Assembly: GCA_030648675.1 (NCBI GenBank)
Contig: JAUSGV010000074.1
Coordinates: forward strand, 1-9,637
Length of the DNA: 9,637 bases
Direction: 5' to 3'
Source: Dehalococcoidales bacterium
GTDB taxonomy: Bacteria; Chloroflexota; Dehalococcoidia; Dehalococcoidales; UBA2162
A program made the translations under genes and the position numbers. This document shows, one piece after another, positions 6,530 through 9,637 of the stretch (its first letter is position 1; each line of letters starts with the position of its first letter). The notes below the pieces were generated by a model. It searched no databases, was not told the DNA's origin, and saw only the letters and a list, made by a program, of their open reading frames with translations.

Positions 6530-7222
6530 CTACCCCGGGTATTGTTTAGATGGAGGCTCGACAGTCTTGAGTTTCCGTTCCCCGATACGGCGTTCGGTGC
6601 CGGCAACCAATCGTTCGATATTATCACGATGAGTAATAATCAAGCCGATGGTCCCTGCCAGTGAATAAAGCAGCAACTCAATGGGGTAACCGTTGAATAT
6701 AGTAAGGGGTAACAGTATCGTGTATGCACCGATGGCTCCGGCAATAGAACCGAGAGAAACATACCGCGTTAAGCCGGCGCTGAGGAGAGTGATCTGTCCG
6801 CCGATCAAAAAAGCCGGGGGACACAAAACTGCCAGACCGCCGTAGAAAGTGGCTACTCCACGCCCGCCTTGAAACTTTAGAAAAATCGGCCAGGTGTGAC
6901 CGATCATCGCCGCCAGAGCGGCAGCCGCAGGAGCTCCTTTTACCATCCACCAATCAGCGGAGTCGGGAACCACTCTGGCTCCTCCACGGAAAATGACCCA
7001 GGCGATAGAGACAGCCATGACTCCTTTTAATAAATCGCAAACGAAGACAATGACAGCGGCCTTTTTCCCGGCTACGCGCATGACGTTAGTAGCGCCCATT
7101 TTACCGCTACCGTAATTTCTTACATCAACTTTGGCGAATAGCCGCCCAACCAGGACGCCGAACGGAATCGAACCTAAAAGATAGCATAAAACGATAATTG
7201 TAGCAAATTTGGCGAATATCAT
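6530..7222 (-). CDS. plsY: Acyl-phosphate:glycerol-3-phosphate acyltransferase PlsY
   Basis: PlsY is the integral membrane enzyme that transfers an acyl group from acyl-phosphate (made by PlsX) to glycerol 3-phosphate, yielding lysophosphatidate. The protein is 230 residues. It shows several hydrophobic segments (about 5-28, 55-78, 98-115, 125-148, 155-175 and 182-197) and the three family motifs: GSIPFG (17-22), GSGKMGATN (38-46) and GHTWPIFLKFQGGRGVAT (108-125). Two substitutions against the common sequence are visible, K in GSGN and R in GGKG. The C-terminal part, HRDNIERLVAGTERRIG, is typical. It overlaps the der stop by 4 nt (ATGA), with GGGGTGA at 7226-7232 as ribosome binding site inside the end of der. 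It is 2 nt upstream of gpsA, so the three genes are translationally coupled. Confidence 0.96.
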   Translation of the reverse strand: MIFAKFATIIVLCYLLGSIPFGVLVGRLFAKVDVRNYGSGKMGATNVMRVAGKKAAVIVFVCDLLKGVMAVSIAWVIFRGGARVVPDSADWWMVKGAPAAAALAAMIGHTWPIFLKFQGGRGVATFYGGLAVLCPPAFLIGGQITLLSAGLTRYVSLGSIAGAIGAYTILLPLTIFNGYPIELLLYSLAGTIGLIITHRDNIERLVAGTERRIGERKLKTVEPPSKQYPG

Positions 7223-8532
7223 GATTCACCCCTGGATCTAAAGATTAGTTTCAGAGGTGTACCGCTGAAACCGAAATACTCGCGAAGCTTGTTTTCAAGA
7301 TAGCGGCGGTACGAAAAATGAACCAGTTTAGCATCGTTAACAAAGAATATAAAAGTAGGCGGATTGGTTTCTGCCTGAGTGGCGTACTTAATCTTGAGTG
7401 ATTTAGTGCGACCTTTCGCGGGACCGTGAGCCGCAATCGCCTGCCGGATAACGCTGTTTACCTCGGCCGTCGGAGGCCGTTTTATTCGTTCCTGGTAAAC
7501 CTCGAATACCTGAGGCAGGATGCGGTCAACGCCTTGACCGGATATAGCTGATGTAAATACTATCGGTGCATATGACATAAAATTAAGCTGACTGCGCAGA
7601 TAGCTACTCCAATCCGTAGTATTCTCTTCAGTTACAAGGTCCCATTTATTAACTATAAGTATAACTCCTTTGAAAGCCTGCTGGATGTAACCAGCGACGT
7701 GCAAGTCCTGATCGGTAACTCGCTCGGCGGCATCAAGAACGAGCAAGATAACATCTGCTCGATCAATCGCCCGCAAAGAGCGAAGAACGCTATATTGTTC
7801 TATTCCTGCTTTTATGCGCCCGCGGCGCCTGATACCAGCGGTATCAATAAGTAACACATTTTGCCCCTTAAAGTCAAGTAGAGTGTCGAGCGTGTCTCGA
7901 GTCGTTCCCGGGGTACTGTCAACAATGGCACGTTGTGTTCCAAGCAGCGAATTTAACAGCGCCGACTTGCCAACGTTTGGGCGTCCTACGATGGCTACTT
8001 TTACTGCAACCGGTTCTTTAGAGATCTCCTCGGGCGGCGGCAGGAGCGATTTTATTGCATCCAGTAATTCTCCCGTCCCTTTACCATGGTAGGCAGAGAA
8101 TGGTATCGGTTCGCCCAGACTCAATTCGTAAAACTCGGTAATGTCCCGCTCCAAGGATAGGTTGTCAGCTTTATTGGCGGCAAGAATTACCGGTTTATGA
8201 GCCTTGCGAAGTCGTGCTGCAATTTCAAGGTCCAGCGGGGTTATACCGGCTTGAACATCGACGACAAAAACGATGAGGTCGGCCTCAGCGATAGCGGCTT
8301 CTACCTGTGCCGTTACCTTTTTGGAAATTGGTAAATCCGGTCGTATCCCGAGGCCGGCGGTATCGATGAGCGTGAATTCAATACCGTTCCAGCTTACGTC
8401 GGCTCCGACGCGGTCGCGGGTTGTTCCCGGAAGATCGTGTGTAATCGATATCTGCTTTCCGGCAAGGCGATTCAGGAGGGTAGATTTTCCGACATTTTGC
8501 CGGCCGACGAGTGCTACAAGAGGTTTTTGCAT
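7219..8532 (-). CDS. der: Ribosome biogenesis GTPase Der (EngA)
   Basis: Der is the essential GTPase with two tandem G domains that assists maturation of the 50S ribosomal subunit. The 437-residue protein has the family's normal length. G domain 1 carries GRQNVGKS (10-17), GTTRD (36-40), DTAG (57-60) and NKAD (120-123). G domain 2 carries GRPNVGKS (183-190), GTTRD (209-213), DTAG (230-233) and NKWD (295-298). The C-terminal KH-like domain (about 345-437) includes RTKSLKIKYATQ, PPTFIFFVND and YLENKLREYFGFSGTPLKL. The ATG at 8532 is preceded by GGTGA (8542-8546) with 9 nt spacing. It follows argF by 48 nt and overlaps plsY by 4 nt. No promoter is clear in the 48-nt gap, so it probably shares the argF transcript. 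Confidence 0.98.
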   Translation of the reverse strand: MQKPLVALVGRQNVGKSTLLNRLAGKQISITHDLPGTTRDRVGADVSWNGIEFTLIDTAGLGIRPDLPISKKVTAQVEAAIAEADLIVFVVDVQAGITPLDLEIAARLRKAHKPVILAANKADNLSLERDITEFYELSLGEPIPFSAYHGKGTGELLDAIKSLLPPPEEISKEPVAVKVAIVGRPNVGKSALLNSLLGTQRAIVDSTPGTTRDTLDTLLDFKGQNVLLIDTAGIRRRGRIKAGIEQYSVLRSLRAIDRADVILLVLDAAERVTDQDLHVAGYIQQAFKGVILIVNKWDLVTEENTTDWSSYLRSQLNFMSYAPIVFTSAISGQGVDRILPQVFEVYQERIKRPPTAEVNSVIRQAIAAHGPAKGRTKSLKIKYATQAETNPPTFIFFVNDAKLVHFSYRRYLENKLREYFGFSGTPLKLIFRSRGES

Positions 8533-8580
8533 TTTATATCTTCACCGTGTATTTCCTGAAAGTAACTAAAAGAAAGAATG

Positions 8581-9522
8581 CTAGCGTGAGCGAACCATAT
8601 TTTCAGTCCCGCCAAGCATCCGGAAAAGCAGAGCCTTCTGAACATGCAACCGGTTTTCTGCCTGGTCGATAACGACGGATTGGAGGCTATCGAGGACATC
8701 ATCGGTCACCTCTTCTCCCCGGTGCGCGGGTAAGGGGTGCATGACGACAGCGTCTTCTTTAGCTGCGGAAAGTAATTTATGGTTAACCTGATATTTGGCG
8801 AATATCTGGCGGCGAATTGCCGCTTCCGATTCTTGGCCCATACTGGTCCAGGTATCGGTATAAACTACGTCGGCTCCGTTGACCGCCTTCGTCGGGTCTT
8901 CGGTATAAACTATACGGCTTCCGCTTTCATCGGCATATTTTTGTGCCCGGCGAGATATTGCGTTGGGGATGGCATAACCTTTCGGTGACGCAATCCTAAA
9001 ATTAATACCCATCATCGTGGCGGCTAAAATTAAACTGTTGGCTACGTTGTTACCATCGCCGACATATGCGATAGTCAATCCATCGAGGTGGCCTTTGTGT
9101 TCGGAGATAGTGAGTAGATCGGCGAGTGCCTGGCAGGGGTGCTCCAAGTCGGACAGGGCGTTGATTATCGGGATGTCGGAGTGATTCGCCATGATTTCAA
9201 GAGTGCCGTGTGAAAATGTGCGGGCGACCAAAACGTTGACGAAACGGTTCAGCACTCTCGTTACATCAGGGACCGATTCACGGTGTCCCAATCCAACCTC
9301 AGCGGGCGACAAATAAATAACCTGGCCGCCAAGCTGGCGCATGGCAAGTTCAAAACTGACTCGCGTTCGCAGGGACGGTTTTTCAAATACAAGAGCAAGC
9401 ACCTTACGTTTCAAGGCAGTAGTCCAAGTGCCGCTAGCCTTCATATCGGCTGCTTCCGAGAGCAGAGAGAGAATATCTTCTCTGTCGAAATCGGATATCG
9501 AGAGTAAATCCTTTCCCTTCAA
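8581..9522 (-). CDS. argF: Ornithine carbamoyltransferase
   Basis: ArgF condenses carbamoyl phosphate with L-ornithine to citrulline in arginine synthesis. From the TTG at 9522 the protein is 313 residues, normal for the family. SLRTR (50-54) binds carbamoyl phosphate (commonly STRTR), and HPCQALADL (128-136) contributes to the same site. The ornithine signature DTWTSMG (223-229) separates it from aspartate carbamoyltransferase. The C-terminal loop is HPLPAHRG (262-269), with Pro263 where most homologues have Cys. An ATG at 9615 is in frame and would add 31 residues (RHFFSLSFKRIMCVIFSWYT region). That segment is unlike OTCase N-termini, has no ribosome binding site and lies upstream of the predicted promoter, so the TTG is preferred. 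It is probably the first gene of argF-der-plsY-gpsA. Confidence 0.95.
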   Translation of the reverse strand: MKGKDLLSISDFDREDILSLLSEAADMKASGTWTTALKRKVLALVFEKPSLRTRVSFELAMRQLGGQVIYLSPAEVGLGHRESVPDVTRVLNRFVNVLVARTFSHGTLEIMANHSDIPIINALSDLEHPCQALADLLTISEHKGHLDGLTIAYVGDGNNVANSLILAATMMGINFRIASPKGYAIPNAISRRAQKYADESGSRIVYTEDPTKAVNGADVVYTDTWTSMGQESEAAIRRQIFAKYQVNHKLLSAAKEDAVVMHPLPAHRGEEVTDDVLDSLQSVVIDQAENRLHVQKALLFRMLGGTENMVRSR

Positions 9523-9526
9523 ATGA

Positions 9527-9531
9527 CCCCC
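9527..9531 (-). promoter_or_regulatory. Ribosome binding site that sets the argF TTG start
   Basis: On the minus strand GGGGG, within AAAAGGGGGTCA, lies 4 nt upstream of the TTG at 9522. This is the same spacing as the GGAGG-ATG of grpE in this window. It supports TTG over the upstream ATG at 9615. Confidence 0.65.
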
Positions 9532-9543
9532 TTTTCGGTGCTT

Positions 9544-9552
9544 AGTATACCA
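9544..9552 (-). promoter_or_regulatory. Predicted extended -10 promoter of argF
   Basis: On the minus strand TATACT (9544-9549) is preceded by TGG (9550-9552), a strong extended -10. No good -35 box is seen 16-18 nt upstream. Transcription would start near 9537, giving a leader of about 15 nt that still contains the Shine-Dalgarno. Confidence 0.55.
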
Positions 9553-9603
9553 TGAAAATATAACGCACATGATACGCTTGAAAGATAAAGAGAAAAAATG
9601 CCG

Positions 9604-9631
9604 TTGTCGCGACATTTTGGTTTGTTATAAT
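9604..9631 (+). promoter_or_regulatory. Possible rightward promoter with overlapping palindrome at the window edge
   Basis: A perfect TATAAT (9626-9631) follows TTGTCG (9604-9609) after 16 nt. The putative -35 overlaps the perfect 10-bp palindrome TGTCGCGACA (9605-9614), which could be an operator. The gene it would serve lies beyond the window, so neither the promoter nor the operator can be confirmed here. Confidence 0.3.
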
Positions 9632-9637
9632 AACTGC

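Noticed and set aside
8514..8702. 62-residue minus-strand frame between der and argF
   Set aside because: It overlaps the ends of both genes in another frame and has no motif or ribosome binding site.

Overview
The window holds nine confidently identified housekeeping genes in three transcription blocks. It shows no mobile element, CRISPR array, rRNA or tRNA. The lineage is most likely Chloroflexota, probably class Dehalococcoidia. This rests on protein signatures I associate with that group from memory (GpsA 'GTTSWG', DnaK 'DLGTTFSE', the HxHPGH type of metallo-beta-lactamase-fold protein, and a stress operon near gpsA-plsY-der). It is not a database result. Codon use and base composition look even along the window, so nothing suggests recent transfer.

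Layout. (1) Bases 8-652, minus strand: a small metallo-beta-lactamase-fold hydrolase of unknown substrate. It is divergent from the heat-shock operon, and its own promoter gives a very short leader. (2) Bases 653-791: a 139-bp divergent control region with a sigma-70-type promoter in each direction and a perfect CIRCE-type operator (9-N9-9) in front of hrcA. (3) Bases 792-5450, plus strand: hrcA-grpE-dnaK-dnaJ, a complete class I heat-shock operon in canonical order. (4) Bases 5466-9522, minus strand: argF-der-plsY-gpsA in transcription order, converging on dnaJ with only 15 bp between the stop codons. (5) Bases 9523-9637: the argF promoter and, at the extreme right edge, a possible rightward promoter with a 10-bp palindrome.

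How the genes work together. HrcA should repress its own operon through the operator, which overlaps the predicted transcription start. GrpE, DnaK and DnaJ form the Hsp70 folding machine. In the opposing block, GpsA makes sn-glycerol 3-phosphate and PlsY acylates it, so these tightly coupled genes cover the entry into phospholipid synthesis. Der is a ribosome-assembly GTPase, and ArgF makes citrulline for arginine.

I found no previously undescribed biological system. The points most worth a second look are regulatory: a symmetric CIRCE variant that can fold into a hairpin at the 5' end of the hrcA mRNA; a dnaJ Shine-Dalgarno that lies 21 nt from its ATG inside a mismatched stem; and an ornithine carbamoyltransferase with HPLP in place of the usual HCLP ornithine loop.
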